NCBI GenBank assembly: GCA_017460805.1
Contig: JAFUAF010000028.1
Coordinates: 86,992-150,991, forward strand
From: Bacillota bacterium
GTDB lineage: Bacteria > Bacillota > Clostridia > Lachnospirales > CAG-274
Length of the DNA stretch: 64,000 bases
Direction of reading: 5' to 3'
Position 1 is the first letter of the stretch. Each line of letters opens with the position of its first letter. Below, one piece after another: positions 49,588-58,353 of the stretch. Below the pieces are notes generated by a model. The model saw only the letters and a program-made list of their open reading frames with translations. It did not search any database and was not told where the DNA came from. Both the position numbers and the translations under genes were made by a program.

Positions 49588-50916
49588 ATGGGCAGAACTA
49601 AAGAACAAATTTTAAAAGAATGTAAGGAAAAGGATGTGGAATTCATCCGCTTACAGTTTATCGACGTTTTGGGTATTCCCAAAAACGTAGCTATCACATT
49701 TTCACAGCTTGAAAGAATACTTGACGACGGTATGATGTTCGACGGTTCGTCCATAGAGGGTTTTGCAAGAATAGAAGAGTCGGATATGTACTTAAAGCCC
49801 GACCTTGACACCTTCGTTATCTACCCCTGGAGACCCCAGCAGGGCAAGGTAGCGCGTTTTATCTGTGATGTATACACACCCGAGGGAGAGCCTTTCCCCG
49901 GCTGCCCCAGAGGTATTTTGAAGAAAGTGCTTAAAGAAGCCGAAGAAATGGGTTACGATTTCAATGTCGGAAACGAATTGGAATTCTTCCTTTTCCAGAC
50001 CGACGAAAACGGCAGACCCACCACAAAAACAAATGACGAGGCAGGCTATTTCGACCTTGACCCCGTTGACCTCGGCACAAACGCAAGACGTGACATTTGC
50101 CTTACACTTGAAGAAATGGGCTTCGAGATCGAGGCTTCTCACCACGAGGTTGCAGAGGGTCAGCACGAGATCGACTTCAAGTACGCAAACGCTTTAAAAA
50201 CAGCCGACAATGTAGTTGCATTCAGACTTGTTGTTAAGACTATCGCAAAGAAATACGGTCTTCACGCAACATTCATGCCCAAGCCTATTTTCGGTATCAA
50301 CGGTTCGGGTATGCACACAAATATGTCCCTGTTTAAAGACGGCAAGAACGTATTTTACGATCCATCCGATTCTCTCGGCCTTTCCAATACGGCATACAGC
50401 TTTATTGCGGGCGTGTTAAAGCACGTTGCAGGCTTCACAGCCGTTACAAACCCGCTTGTAAACAGCTATAAGAGACTTGTTCCGGGTTATGAGGCTCCCT
50501 GCTATATCGCATGGTCTGCTTCCAACAGAACCGATATAATCCGTATCCCCGCTTCAAGAGGTGCAGGCACAAGAGTCGAGCTCAGAAGCCCCGACCCCGC
50601 CACAAACCCCTACCTCTGCCTTGCTGTTTGCCTTGCGGCAGGCCTTGACGGTATCAAGAACAATATGTCCGCTCCCGAAAGCGTTGACATCAACCTTTAC
50701 CGCTCAACTCAGGAAGAACGTGACGCTCTCGGCGTTAAGAACCTTCCCGGCAGCCTTTACGAAGCTATCGTAGCTATGGAAGAGGACGGCCTTGTTAAGC
50801 AGGTACTCGGCGACCATTGCTATAACGCTTTTGTTAAGTCCAAAAAAGCCGAATGGGATCAGTTCAGAATGTTCGTAAGTCAGTGGGAGATCCAGAACTA
50901 CCTTGCAAATTATTAA
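49588..50916 (+). CDS. glnA: Glutamine synthetase, type I
   Basis: The start at 49588 follows GAAAGGAG; the longer frame crosses the leader. The 442-residue protein is a standard short (GSI-alpha) glutamine synthetase: [62 protein letters not shown] and the IRIPASRG region. It joins ammonia and glutamate with ATP. There is no adenylylation-loop consensus, as expected for Gram-positives. Codon use points to high expression. A terminator follows at 50930. Confidence 0.97.
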   Translation: MGRTKEQILKECKEKDVEFIRLQFIDVLGIPKNVAITFSQLERILDDGMMFDGSSIEGFARIEESDMYLKPDLDTFVIYPWRPQQGKVARFICDVYTPEGEPFPGCPRGILKKVLKEAEEMGYDFNVGNELEFFLFQTDENGRPTTKTNDEAGYFDLDPVDLGTNARRDICLTLEEMGFEIEASHHEVAEGQHEIDFKYANALKTADNVVAFRLVVKTIAKKYGLHATFMPKPIFGINGSGMHTNMSLFKDGKNVFYDPSDSLGLSNTAYSFIAGVLKHVAGFTAVTNPLVNSYKRLVPGYEAPCYIAWSASNRTDIIRIPASRGAGTRVELRSPDPATNPYLCLAVCLAAGLDGIKNNMSAPESVDINLYRSTQEERDALGVKNLPGSLYEAIVAMEEDGLVKQVLGDHCYNAFVKSKKAEWDQFRMFVSQWEIQNYLANY

Positions 50917-50929
50917 TGCCTAAAAAATA

Positions 50930-50966
50930 AGGGATGCGGCACTTTTAGTGCTTCATCCCTGTTTTT
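50930..50966 (+). terminator. Terminator of glnA
   Basis: AGGGATG and CATCCCT outer arms with an inner GCAC/GTGC stem, then GTTTTT. Confidence 0.75.
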
Positions 50967-51034
50967 ATGCCGTATTCCGAAATTTAAAACGGGCTTTTAT
51001 AGTAAGCGAATTAAATAATCGGACTTAAGCTTGC

Positions 51035-51178
51035 TTAAGGCGGATTATTTATGAGCCCCATCCTATAGTGAACGTCCAAATATTTTTGACGTTCACTATA
51101 TTTCAGCTCGTTTTCAAGTTCTTCCTTTAACTCTTTCTTTATCTCTTCTATGCGCTTAAAATTTGCATAAAAAAACAC
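51035..51178 (-). CDS. 47-residue small protein with a helical, charged sequence
   Basis: A GTG start (51178), seven bases after AAGGA, opens a 47-codon frame: MFFYANFKRIEEIKKELKEE, then LENELKYSERQKYLDVHYR and MGLINNPP. The middle is a long charged amphipathic helix, likely a coiled coil. The ribosome site and start codon lie within one arm of the long hairpin at 51174-51263, so translation may be structure-controlled. It follows the SLH gene on the same strand. Within the ORF, AGTGAACGTC and GACGTTCACT repeat in inverted orientation. I recognise no family. Confidence 0.45.
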   Translation of the reverse strand: MFFYANFKRIEEIKKELKEELENELKYSERQKYLDVHYRMGLINNPP

Positions 51179-51263
51179 ACATAGTCCTTATGATATGCAA
51201 ATCTGCGGTATATGCCTGTACCGTGATCAGATTTACGTATCATAAGATACTACGTGTGTCGTT
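51174..51263. repeat. Long imperfect hairpin covering a small-ORF start
   Basis: The outer arms (ACACACATAGT-CCTTATGATATGC and GTATCATAAGA-TACTACGTGTGT) and the inner arms (AAATCTGCGGTA, then TACCGTGATCAGATTT) pair almost throughout about 85 bases. On the minus strand this would be the 5' leader of the 47-codon ORF and would hide its ribosome site. Confidence 0.6.
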
Positions 51264-51311
51264 GCATAGTTTGTATTCTAACATAAAATATTTTTGCTGT
51301 CAAGCGGGATT

Positions 51312-51932
51312 TCAGCCCTTTGGCAGTTCTATCCTCAGATCGTAGCACATGACTCTCGTTATCATGGCGGCGGCTTCACAGCGTTTTATACTGCTGTCGG
51401 GGCGGAAATACATATCTTTATCGCCTGTTGCCGCACCCATATTGTACATATCGAGAATTTCGTGATAATAGGGTGTTTCGCTGTCAACATCGGGGATATC
51501 GGTCAGCGGCACATTATTTATGTACATACCGTTGTAGTCCACGCGTGAGAACAGATAAGCCACTTCCGCACGGGTAGCGGGTTTGTTCATGTTAAGCTTT
51601 ACGTGCGGCTCTATAATGCCGTTGTCCTCACAGCAGCGCACATATTTGTCATACCAGTTGTTTCCCTCAAATTCAAATATCTCGTAATGATTCATTGACG
51701 CATGGGCGCAGGCTGCCATTTTTACACATTCTGCGACCGTGATAGTATTATCGGGCATAAAAAGCTCGCTTGTGCGGCCGTTTATCACGCCAAAATCAGC
51801 CGCAATATCTACATATTCCGCATACCACGAATTTTCGGGTACGTCCTTGAAGCGCGTGTCCGCAAAAACACAGCTTTGTGTCATTATGACCGCAAGTGCG
51901 GCAAAAACAGCCGATCTTACCATTCTCTTCAT
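51312..51932 (-). CDS. SLH-domain protein
   Basis: This 206-residue secreted protein has a signal peptide (first 24 residues, ending VFA) followed by about three S-layer homology repeats: FKDVPENSWYAEYVDIAADFGVINGR (29-54), a degenerate middle unit with GNNWYDKYVRCCEDNGII, and PYYHEILDMYNMGAATG near 155-171. SLH domains bind pyruvylated cell-wall polymers. No extra catalytic domain is present. It follows hisS by 13 bases and may be in the same transcript. Confidence 0.88.
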   Translation of the reverse strand: MKRMVRSAVFAALAVIMTQSCVFADTRFKDVPENSWYAEYVDIAADFGVINGRTSELFMPDNTITVAECVKMAACAHASMNHYEIFEFEGNNWYDKYVRCCEDNGIIEPHVKLNMNKPATRAEVAYLFSRVDYNGMYINNVPLTDIPDVDSETPYYHEILDMYNMGAATGDKDMYFRPDSSIKRCEAAAMITRVMCYDLRIELPKG

Positions 51933-51945
51933 AAAAATTACCCCC

Positions 51946-53259
51946 TTATTTTATTACGGAAATTATTTCTTCTGCTTTTACGGTCTGTTGTTCGCCCGTA
52001 AGCATATTTTTGACCGTGACTTCGCCGTTTTTCAGCTCGTCCTCGCCGATTATCGCAACATAGGGAATACCCGCTTTGTTGGCATATTTCATTTTGTGCT
52101 TGAATGCCTTGTCCTGATAGTAAACTTCGGTCGAAATGCCTGCATTTCTCAGCTTGTCGGCAATTTCAAGCGGGAACTTCAAATCAATGCCCATAGGTGC
52201 GATAAGCGCCTTGACAACACTCGATGATTCGGGCTTGATTATCTCTGCCGAGCGAAGCTGTGAGAAAAGCCTTGTAAGACCGATAGAAATACCGATGCCG
52301 GGCATTTTCTGCTTAGTGTAGTAGCCCGTCAGATTGTCGTAGCGGCCGCCCGAGCAAACGCTGCCGAGGTTTCTGTACTCGTCAAGTACAGTTTCGTAAA
52401 CCGTGCCCGTGTAGTAGTCAAGGCCTCTTGCTATAGTCAGGTCGATAGTGAAATAGTCGTCCTCTATGCCGAACATACGCATATATCCGCTCACTTTTTC
52501 AAGCTCGTCCACACCCTCGGCAAAAATTTCGTTTTCGATGCCGAGCGATTTAAGGTAAGCTATCTTCTCGTCAGCCGAACCCGAAGCCGTGATAAAGGAA
52601 AGAATTTTTTTGCCCTTTGCACTGTCTATGCCAAGGTCGGAAAGCTCCGCAAGTACCTTTTGTGCGCCTATCTTATCAATTTTATCAATGGTGCGCAGAA
52701 TGTCCGCAATGCTGTCGTCAAGACCTAAACTGCCAAAAAAGCCGTTAAGCACTTTTCGGTTGTTGATGCGGATAGTGAACTTGCCGAAATCCAGCTTTTT
52801 AAAAATGCTGTAGATGACTGCGGGTATCTCCGCATCGTGTATAAGCGGCAGTTCGTCATTTCCGATAATATCTATATCGCACTGATAAAATTCGCGGAAA
52901 CGGCCTTTTTGCGGGCGTTCGCCGCGGTATACCTTGCTTATCTGATATCTTTTGAACGGGAAAGTCAGCTCGCCTGCGTGCTGTGCAACATAACGCGCAA
53001 GGGGTACGGTCAGGTCAAAACGCATCGCCATATCCGTATCGCCCTTGGTAAAGCGGTATATCTGCTTTTCGGTCTCGCCGCCTGCCTTTGCAAGCAGTAC
53101 GTCAGACAGCTCCAGAACGGGAGTGTCAAGCGGCAGAAAACCGAAACTTTCATATACATCTTTTATCGTGTCTTTCATTTTGTTGAATAATATCTGGTCG
53201 GGAGGAAGAAGTTCCATAAAACCGGGCATTATTCTCGGCTGAATTTTTTTATCACTCAT
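51946..53259 (-). CDS. hisS: Histidyl-tRNA synthetase
   Basis: The 437-residue class II synthetase has motif 2 (YRGERPQKGRFREFYQCDIDIIG), the histidine-specific LARGLDYYTGTVYE and motif 3 (IGISIGLTRLFSQL), with a C-terminal anticodon-binding domain. It charges tRNA-His. The ATG lies one base after the hemZ stop region, so hemZ and hisS are coupled. No T-box leader is visible upstream. Confidence 0.97.
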   Translation of the reverse strand: MSDKKIQPRIMPGFMELLPPDQILFNKMKDTIKDVYESFGFLPLDTPVLELSDVLLAKAGGETEKQIYRFTKGDTDMAMRFDLTVPLARYVAQHAGELTFPFKRYQISKVYRGERPQKGRFREFYQCDIDIIGNDELPLIHDAEIPAVIYSIFKKLDFGKFTIRINNRKVLNGFFGSLGLDDSIADILRTIDKIDKIGAQKVLAELSDLGIDSAKGKKILSFITASGSADEKIAYLKSLGIENEIFAEGVDELEKVSGYMRMFGIEDDYFTIDLTIARGLDYYTGTVYETVLDEYRNLGSVCSGGRYDNLTGYYTKQKMPGIGISIGLTRLFSQLRSAEIIKPESSSVVKALIAPMGIDLKFPLEIADKLRNAGISTEVYYQDKAFKHKMKYANKAGIPYVAIIGEDELKNGEVTVKNMLTGEQQTVKAEEIISVIK

Positions 53260-53260
53260 T

Positions 53261-54688
53261 TTAAAAGTTCTCCAATCCTGTTTTTTTGCGCATTATCATT
53301 TCGTCAATGCGGTTTATATAATCATCAACGCTTTTTACGTTGAATATGCGTTCTATCTTGTCGCCGTCGGGGGCCTTTTCCACTGTCTTGGTCGAACCGC
53401 CCGCACCTAAGGCGATTATGCTTTGCTGCTCCTCCATTATCTGCACATTGTAGATACATTCGCAGTTTGGCTTGCAGTAGCCGACATTTTCAAAATTGCC
53501 GACCATGTTTTTCTGCCTGTACATATAGTAGGGCTGCAAGCCCATTTCCGCCGTGCGTTTTGAGGTAACGGCAAGCATTTTTTCCATGCGGTCAAAATCC
53601 GTCAGTTCGTACTGTTCAAGGGTCTCTTTAAGCCTTGAAGCACGCTTTACCGCAAGGGTATGCACGGTTATGCTTTCGGGCGAAAGCCTTTCAAGCCCGT
53701 CCATGGTCTTTGTGACGTGGGTCTCGTCCTCTCCGGGAAGCCCGAGTATTATATCGGTGTTTATATGGTCATGCCCCGCCTGTCTTGCAAGCTTGAAAGC
53801 CTTGTAAAAATCTTCGACTGTGTGCCGCCTGCCTATCGCAACAAGTGTTTCGTCATTGAGAGTCTGCGGATTTATCGAGATCCTGCCGACATTGTGGTCT
53901 TTTATAATGCGCAGCTTGTCAATATCTATCGTGTCGGGTCTGCCCGCTTCGACCGTGTATTCAACAGGCGTTTTGAAACTGTCCGAAACCAGTGTCAGCA
54001 GCCTTTCAAGCTGTGTCTCGTTAAGTGAAGTGGGGGTGCCGCCGCCTATGTAAATACTTTCAAGCTCTTTGTCCTTTATAAGTTCCGCGGTAAATTTTAT
54101 CTCGCGCTCAAGTGCATCGAGGTAAAGGTCAACCTTATTGGCGTACTTATCCAGCGGATAGGACGTAAACGAGCAGTAAAGACAGCGTGTGGGGCAAAAG
54201 GGTATGCCGATATACAGACCTATTTTGCCAATGCCGTTTTCGACAATGCGCTGTTCGCTTTTGGCGACTTTCATCGCAAGACGAATTTTTTCGTCTGTTA
54301 CAAAATAATCGTTTTTTAGCGAAGCATAAACTTCCTCGTCCGACAGTCCGTCACGGTACATCATTTGCACCAGTTTTGCGGGTCTTACGCCCGTTAATGT
54401 GCCCCACGGGGCTTTTATCGGATGTACCTGCATAAGACATTTGAATACCGCCGTGCGTAAACCGAAACGGACATTTTTCTCGTTTTCGGGGTCGATATTT
54501 ACCTGTGCCCGCGCAAGACATTCGCCGCCGTCATAAAATGCCGCAAATGCCCCGCCGTTTTCTATGGCGCTCAATACCGTCCGTCCCTCGGGCTCGGTTA
54601 TCTGCGCATATTTTTCGTTGGGATAAAACATCATTATCGTTACAACAATGTCATCCGTATAGTCGTGGTTTTTTAAAATGTAGTTCAT
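53261..54688 (-). CDS. hemZ: HemZ-like radical SAM coproporphyrinogen dehydrogenase
   Basis: The 475-residue protein has a radical SAM core with the CxxxCxxC cluster (C165, C169, C172, in GIPFCPTRCLYCSF), IYIGGGTPTSL, the ISINPQTLNDETL and DIILGLPGEDE motifs and a C-terminal HemN-like region. The N-terminal 150 residues are an extra domain typical of HemZ. It may act in anaerobic haem synthesis, although several clostridial HemZ are of uncertain function. It precedes hisS in this operon, a conserved clostridial neighbour pair. Confidence 0.93.
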   Translation of the reverse strand: MNYILKNHDYTDDIVVTIMMFYPNEKYAQITEPEGRTVLSAIENGGAFAAFYDGGECLARAQVNIDPENEKNVRFGLRTAVFKCLMQVHPIKAPWGTLTGVRPAKLVQMMYRDGLSDEEVYASLKNDYFVTDEKIRLAMKVAKSEQRIVENGIGKIGLYIGIPFCPTRCLYCSFTSYPLDKYANKVDLYLDALEREIKFTAELIKDKELESIYIGGGTPTSLNETQLERLLTLVSDSFKTPVEYTVEAGRPDTIDIDKLRIIKDHNVGRISINPQTLNDETLVAIGRRHTVEDFYKAFKLARQAGHDHINTDIILGLPGEDETHVTKTMDGLERLSPESITVHTLAVKRASRLKETLEQYELTDFDRMEKMLAVTSKRTAEMGLQPYYMYRQKNMVGNFENVGYCKPNCECIYNVQIMEEQQSIIALGAGGSTKTVEKAPDGDKIERIFNVKSVDDYINRIDEMIMRKKTGLENF

Positions 54689-54715
54689 GGTTTTTCTTAT
54701 TTGATCATTTGTATT

Positions 54716-55345
54716 TTAATATACATACATATTATTCATCTTCTCAAACCCAATGCTTGTGGGGTTGCCGTGGCCTGTGAACACCTGTGTATCATCGGGG
54801 AGGGTAAAAAGCTTTTCTTTTATGCTTTCATTCAGGGTATAGCCGTCCGAAAGCGGGAAATCGCTTCTGCCCACACTCATAAAAAACAGGGTATCGCCTG
54901 CAATAAGTACATGTTCGTTTTCAAAATAATAGCACACACCGCCGGGAGTATGGCCGGGGGTAAAAATGACCTTGGCTTTAAGAGAACCGCAGGTCAGTAT
55001 ATCGCCGCTGTCTACGGTCTTGTCAAATTCAAGCGTGCAGGGATTCCCGCCCATGCCCGAAGATAAGTTATAGGTCGGGTTTTCGGCAAGAATTTTATCC
55101 TTTGCGGGGATAATAACGGGTATGCCGCCGCAAAGCTCCTTTAACTCCTTTGCCGCAAGAAAATGGTCAAAGTGGCAATGGGTCAAAGCTATCATTTCGG
55201 GTTTGAAATCATTTTTTTGTATTATCTCAAAGATCCGCGGCGCATTGTCCGCAGGATCGAAAATCATGGCGGCGCCCGTTTCCTCGTCTGCCGTTATCCA
55301 GCAGTTTGTGCCGAGCATACCGACCGTTACGGCTTTTACTCTCAT
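54716..55345 (-). CDS. MBL-fold metallo-hydrolase (glyoxalase II-like)
   Basis: The 209-residue protein has the metallo-beta-lactamase motif HCHFDH (56-61), then FTPGHTPGG and a final FTGHGNPTSIGFE; these supply the zinc-binding His and Asp residues. It belongs to the small hydroxyacylglutathione-hydrolase-like group common in Clostridia. It sits between dtd and hemZ, in the conserved relA-dtd-MBL-hemZ-hisS order. Substrate is unknown. Confidence 0.92.
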   Translation of the reverse strand: MRVKAVTVGMLGTNCWITADEETGAAMIFDPADNAPRIFEIIQKNDFKPEMIALTHCHFDHFLAAKELKELCGGIPVIIPAKDKILAENPTYNLSSGMGGNPCTLEFDKTVDSGDILTCGSLKAKVIFTPGHTPGGVCYYFENEHVLIAGDTLFFMSVGRSDFPLSDGYTLNESIKEKLFTLPDDTQVFTGHGNPTSIGFEKMNNMYVY

Positions 55346-55354
55346 ATATTATCC

Positions 55355-55807
55355 TCACAGTATTTTGTCGCTGTCCAAAAGTATCGTCACAGGCCCGTCG
55401 TTAAGAAGTTCTATCTTCATATCGGCCTGAAAAACACCGCTTTCTACTTTTATATTAAGGGTCTCTTTCGCCCTTTTTACCATTGTTTCAAAAATTTCTT
55501 TCGCCTCGTCGGGCTTTGCACCCATGGCAAAACTCGGCCTTGTGCCTTTTCTTGCATCGGCATATATCGTAAAATTGGGGATAAGCAAAAGACCGCCGCC
55601 TATGTCGGCTGTCGAAAGATTCATCTTGCCCTCCGCATCTTCAAATATGCGAAGTGTTGACATCTTTTTAAGCATATTGTCAATTACTTTTATGTCGTCG
55701 CCCGTGTTTATGCCTATCAAGGCAAGCACACCGCGCCCTGTTTCGCCCACACATTCGCCGTCTATGACACAGCGGGCGTATTTAACTCTCTGTACTACTA
55801 TTCTCAT
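55355..55807 (-). CDS. dtd: D-aminoacyl-tRNA deacylase
   Basis: The 150-residue protein matches Dtd: MRIVVQRVKYARCVIDGE at the start, GRGVLALIGINTGD, LLLIPNFTIYADARKGTRPSF (the active-site TxxA region) and the GP cis-dipeptide in ELLNDGPVTILL. It removes D-amino acids (and glycine from tRNA-Ala) from tRNA. It is ten bases upstream of the MBL gene and overlaps the end of the previous ORF by 26 bases. Confidence 0.96.
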   Translation of the reverse strand: MRIVVQRVKYARCVIDGECVGETGRGVLALIGINTGDDIKVIDNMLKKMSTLRIFEDAEGKMNLSTADIGGGLLLIPNFTIYADARKGTRPSFAMGAKPDEAKEIFETMVKRAKETLNIKVESGVFQADMKIELLNDGPVTILLDSDKIL

Positions 55808-56357
55808 TTGTATTCTCCGTATTGTCGTCTATAAATTTAAGCCTTGTAAAAACGCCGCCTGCCGTATTTGATTTATGTATCAGCAGCTCACAGCCATCTT
55901 CGGGATGAATGACTTTATTATAATTATTCTCGTCCCAATCAAAAACAAATTGGCAGTTCCTGCGGCCGAATATTCCGCAGACAGGCTTGCCGTCTTTGTA
56001 GAATGCGGCACAGCTGCTTGTGTCGGAGAGGGGTTCTGCAAAATCAAGCCCTGTCATATCCCCGCCCACCATGTCGGAAAAACCTTCATAATTAACGGAG
56101 TAGGGCCCGAATACATAAAAGGTATCCCATTCAAATGGTGCAAGGTCGTTGAGCGAAACAATGTCGCTGTCCTGCGTTTTTGAAATTTCGTTTTCAAGGA
56201 CTTCGAGATTTTTCTGCTGCATCTCAACATAAGGTTTTTCTTTATAATGTGAAATTACAGCGCGCCCCACGCTGAATACCACAAACCCGCTTATTGCAAG
56301 AAAGGCGGCCAAAAGCAGAATTATTGAAATATATTGTGATTTTTTGCTTTTCTTCAT
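55782..56357 (-). CDS. Hypothetical protein with one N-terminal membrane helix
   Basis: The start at 56357 is chosen because GAGGA lies about six bases upstream, inside the Fic gene stop region. The 191-residue protein has a basic start, one transmembrane helix (about 10-33) and an outside domain with no recognised motif, ending in an Asn/Ser/Thr/Glu-rich tail. The tail overlaps the dtd start by 26 bases. It has three cysteines in its middle part. It may be an anchored envelope protein. It is placed between Fic and dtd, unlike the usual order. Confidence 0.65.
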   Translation of the reverse strand: MKKSKKSQYISIILLLAAFLAISGFVVFSVGRAVISHYKEKPYVEMQQKNLEVLENEISKTQDSDIVSLNDLAPFEWDTFYVFGPYSVNYEGFSDMVGGDMTGLDFAEPLSDTSSCAAFYKDGKPVCGIFGRRNCQFVFDWDENNYNKVIHPEDGCELLIHKSNTAGGVFTRLKFIDDNTENTNENSSTES

Positions 56358-56358
56358 A

Positions 56359-57126
56359 TTATTCCTCATTTATTTCGGACAGGGCATCAAGTATTATTTG
56401 CAGCATAAATTCAACAAAAATTGTAGACTCGCCCTCTTTATCGGCTTTTGCAATGGCATCGTAATAGCCGCTTTGTTTTTCATGTACAAGCGTTTCAACG
56501 GGCAGCCATGCGAAAAACGGCTGCCATTTTTGCAAAATAAGCGATTGCCACAATCTGCCCGTTCTGCCGTTGCCGTCCTCAAAAGGATGTATAAATTCAA
56601 ATTCATAATGAAAAATACACGATTTTACAAGCGGGTGCAGTTTTGAACTTTTAAGCCACATAAAAAGCTCGTCCATAAGCTGCGGAACAAGCCTTGCGGG
56701 GCTGCCTGCGTGTATAAGTCTGTCTCCGTCATATACCCCGACTTGCCCGCTGCGGAATTTGCCTGCATTTTTAACAAGATCCTGCATCATTATGCTGTGT
56801 GCAAGCAATAGATCGTCCATGCTGTAGGGGTCAAGCTCGGCAAGTTTTTCGTAAACGTCATAAGCGTTTTGCACCTCGCGGATATCCCTTGGCGGCGCAA
56901 GGACACGCTTGCCGTTTATAACTGCGCTGACCTGTTCAAGGGTAAGGATGTTGTTTTCTATCGCAAGGGATGAATGAATTGTCTTTATGCGGTTTTCGCG
57001 GCGTAAAACGGGGTTTTTGCTCAAATCTTCGCTTGCTGTCAGTTTGCCCGCAAGTTCTGCGGTCTCAATAATAAGGTTTGTTATTTCTTCCGTCATTGTA
57101 AACGGGGGTTCATAATTTTTGTTCAT
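56359..57126 (-). CDS. Fic family protein with N-terminal inhibitory helix
   Basis: The 255-residue protein has the Fic catalytic motif HPFEDGNGRTGR (180-191) and the flap region before it. Near the N-terminus, SLAIEN (53-58) fits the inhibitory (S/T)xxxE(G/N) motif, so this is an autoinhibited class II Fic. Fic enzymes add AMP to a target Ser, Thr or Tyr, and class II members are often Fic/DUF4172 regulators. No separate antitoxin is needed. It lies in an otherwise conserved housekeeping neighbourhood and may be an insertion there. Confidence 0.9.
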   Translation of the reverse strand: MNKNYEPPFTMTEEITNLIIETAELAGKLTASEDLSKNPVLRRENRIKTIHSSLAIENNILTLEQVSAVINGKRVLAPPRDIREVQNAYDVYEKLAELDPYSMDDLLLAHSIMMQDLVKNAGKFRSGQVGVYDGDRLIHAGSPARLVPQLMDELFMWLKSSKLHPLVKSCIFHYEFEFIHPFEDGNGRTGRLWQSLILQKWQPFFAWLPVETLVHEKQSGYYDAIAKADKEGESTIFVEFMLQIILDALSEINEE

Positions 57127-57136
57127 AATTTATGGC

Positions 57137-57577
57137 TTAATCAGCAGCCTCCGTTTCGTATTCCAATATCTCGCCCGTTTCGGCATGGACATCTACGCTG
57201 TATTCTACGCCGTTTTTCACAAATTCAAATTGATATTCGGGGACTCCGTCGTCAAGTTCGTATTCCTTTGCTTTGGTGATGACGGAGCTGTCGGCTGCAA
57301 AATCTTCGCCGATATGTGTCTTTGCCAAAAGCTCCGCATCGTCTATGCCGATGTTTTTAACGGGTGTCGAGGGAACGCTCTCGCCCTGCTCATAGACTGT
57401 GTCGGGAACGGATTTCGCTGTTGTTTCTTCGGGTGCTTCCTTTGTGCTCTCTTCCGTCACATCTTCCACAACGGTAACACCAATGTCGGGATTATCGGAT
57501 GTATTGACGGGCTGCGGCTTATTGCAGGCTGTCAATGCGGATAATATCAATATCGGTAAAATAAATTTTCTTTTCAT
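57137..57577 (-). CDS. PepSY-domain lipoprotein
   Basis: The start at 57577 opens a lipoprotein signal (MKRKFILPILILSALTAC, lipobox LTAC at Cys18). After a Thr/Glu/Pro-rich linker (about 25-70) comes a PepSY-like domain (about 75-146; GIDDAELLAKTHIGED, then EYQFEFVKNGVEYSVDVHAETGEI). PepSY proteins outside the membrane often inhibit or regulate proteases. It is preceded by a small membrane protein gene in the same direction. An AAGGAAG site lies about 11 bases before the ATG. Confidence 0.85.
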   Translation of the reverse strand: MKRKFILPILILSALTACNKPQPVNTSDNPDIGVTVVEDVTEESTKEAPEETTAKSVPDTVYEQGESVPSTPVKNIGIDDAELLAKTHIGEDFAADSSVITKAKEYELDDGVPEYQFEFVKNGVEYSVDVHAETGEILEYETEAAD

Positions 57578-57590
57578 ATAGTGGTCTTCC

Positions 57591-58040
57591 TTATTTAAAA
57601 GTATACAGCATAAGCAAAGCAAGCAGTATACCGCCCGTAATGCCTATATTCTTTCTGTCGTCCTGTGTAAATTCGTAGTTTAAATATATGTTGTACAGCT
57701 CGTCCTTTACAAGTGCGGGTTCGCACAGTACATGGTATATCCTGTCATTAAGACGGTCGTATGCAGTAGTAAAGGTATTAAATATGCCTCTGAAATTATT
57801 CATGACAGGGAGTGAACCGTCATTTGTGCAAAGCATATAATCGTCATAATAATTTGTGGACAAAAGAGACATCAATTTTTTGTATTCGTTAAAAAAGCGT
57901 CCGCTCGCGAATACGCACCAACAAAAGAACAAAATCGGCGAAACGGCATCACAATAAGGCAGATGAAATTTTTTGAATATAAACGATGCCGCCAGTGAAA
58001 GCACAAGAACTGCTATTTCCGGCAGGAGTTTTTTGTTCAT
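57591..58040 (-). CDS. Small membrane protein of unknown function
   Basis: The start at 58040 follows AAAGGTGGTG. The 149-residue protein begins MNKKLLPEIAVLVLSLAASF, has two or three hydrophobic helices (about 5-40 and a C-terminal ITGGILLALLMLYTF at 133-147) and a charged loop with many Tyr and Asp residues. I recognise no family. It precedes the PepSY lipoprotein by 13 bases and is probably co-transcribed. REP-like palindromes lie upstream. Confidence 0.65.
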   Translation of the reverse strand: MNKKLLPEIAVLVLSLAASFIFKKFHLPYCDAVSPILFFCWCVFASGRFFNEYKKLMSLLSTNYYDDYMLCTNDGSLPVMNNFRGIFNTFTTAYDRLNDRIYHVLCEPALVKDELYNIYLNYEFTQDDRKNIGITGGILLALLMLYTFK

Positions 58041-58097
58041 AATAACACCACCTTTGATGTTTAAATTGTTGTTTAGCGTCGTTTTTTGCAGGGGCAT

Positions 58098-58177
58098 GAG
58101 ACATGGGGATGGTTCTGAGACAGGGGGACGGTTCTACTGTCCCGTAGGGGACAGATAGAACCGTCCCCCTGTCTCTC
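58098..58177. repeat. REP-like palindrome with tandem half-copies
   Basis: GAGACAGGGGGACGGTTCT (58117-58135) faces its inverted copy ending at 58177; the arms are 19 bases and exact. GAGACATGGGGATGGTTCT at 58098-58116 is a directly repeated near-copy of the left arm. A shorter relative is at 49372-49408. Confidence 0.75.
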
Positions 58178-58282
58178 ATATGCTTTTAACCCCGTCGCAA
58201 ATGATAATTTGCGGTACAAAAAATTTGCCGCGGTGTTAGAGTTTGAATTGTGTAAATCTACATTCGCGAATAAGTTTTCCCT

Positions 58283-58330
58283 CGCTTTTCTAAAAAGCGA
58301 GCCGGGGTGCAGGGGTGGGAAACCCCTGCA
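58283..58330. repeat. Two small hairpins near the relA 3' end
   Basis: CTCGCTTTT/AAAAGCGAG (58283-58303) and GCAGGGGT/ACCCCTGC (58308-58329) followed by six A residues. They lie just downstream of relA on its strand and may help terminate or are REP-type DNA. Confidence 0.5.
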
Positions 58331-58353
58331 AAAAAACCGCTAAATTCCGCCGC

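Noticed and set aside
51946..54688. T-box riboswitch before hisS
   Set aside because: hisS follows hemZ directly with one base between them, leaving no room for a leader.
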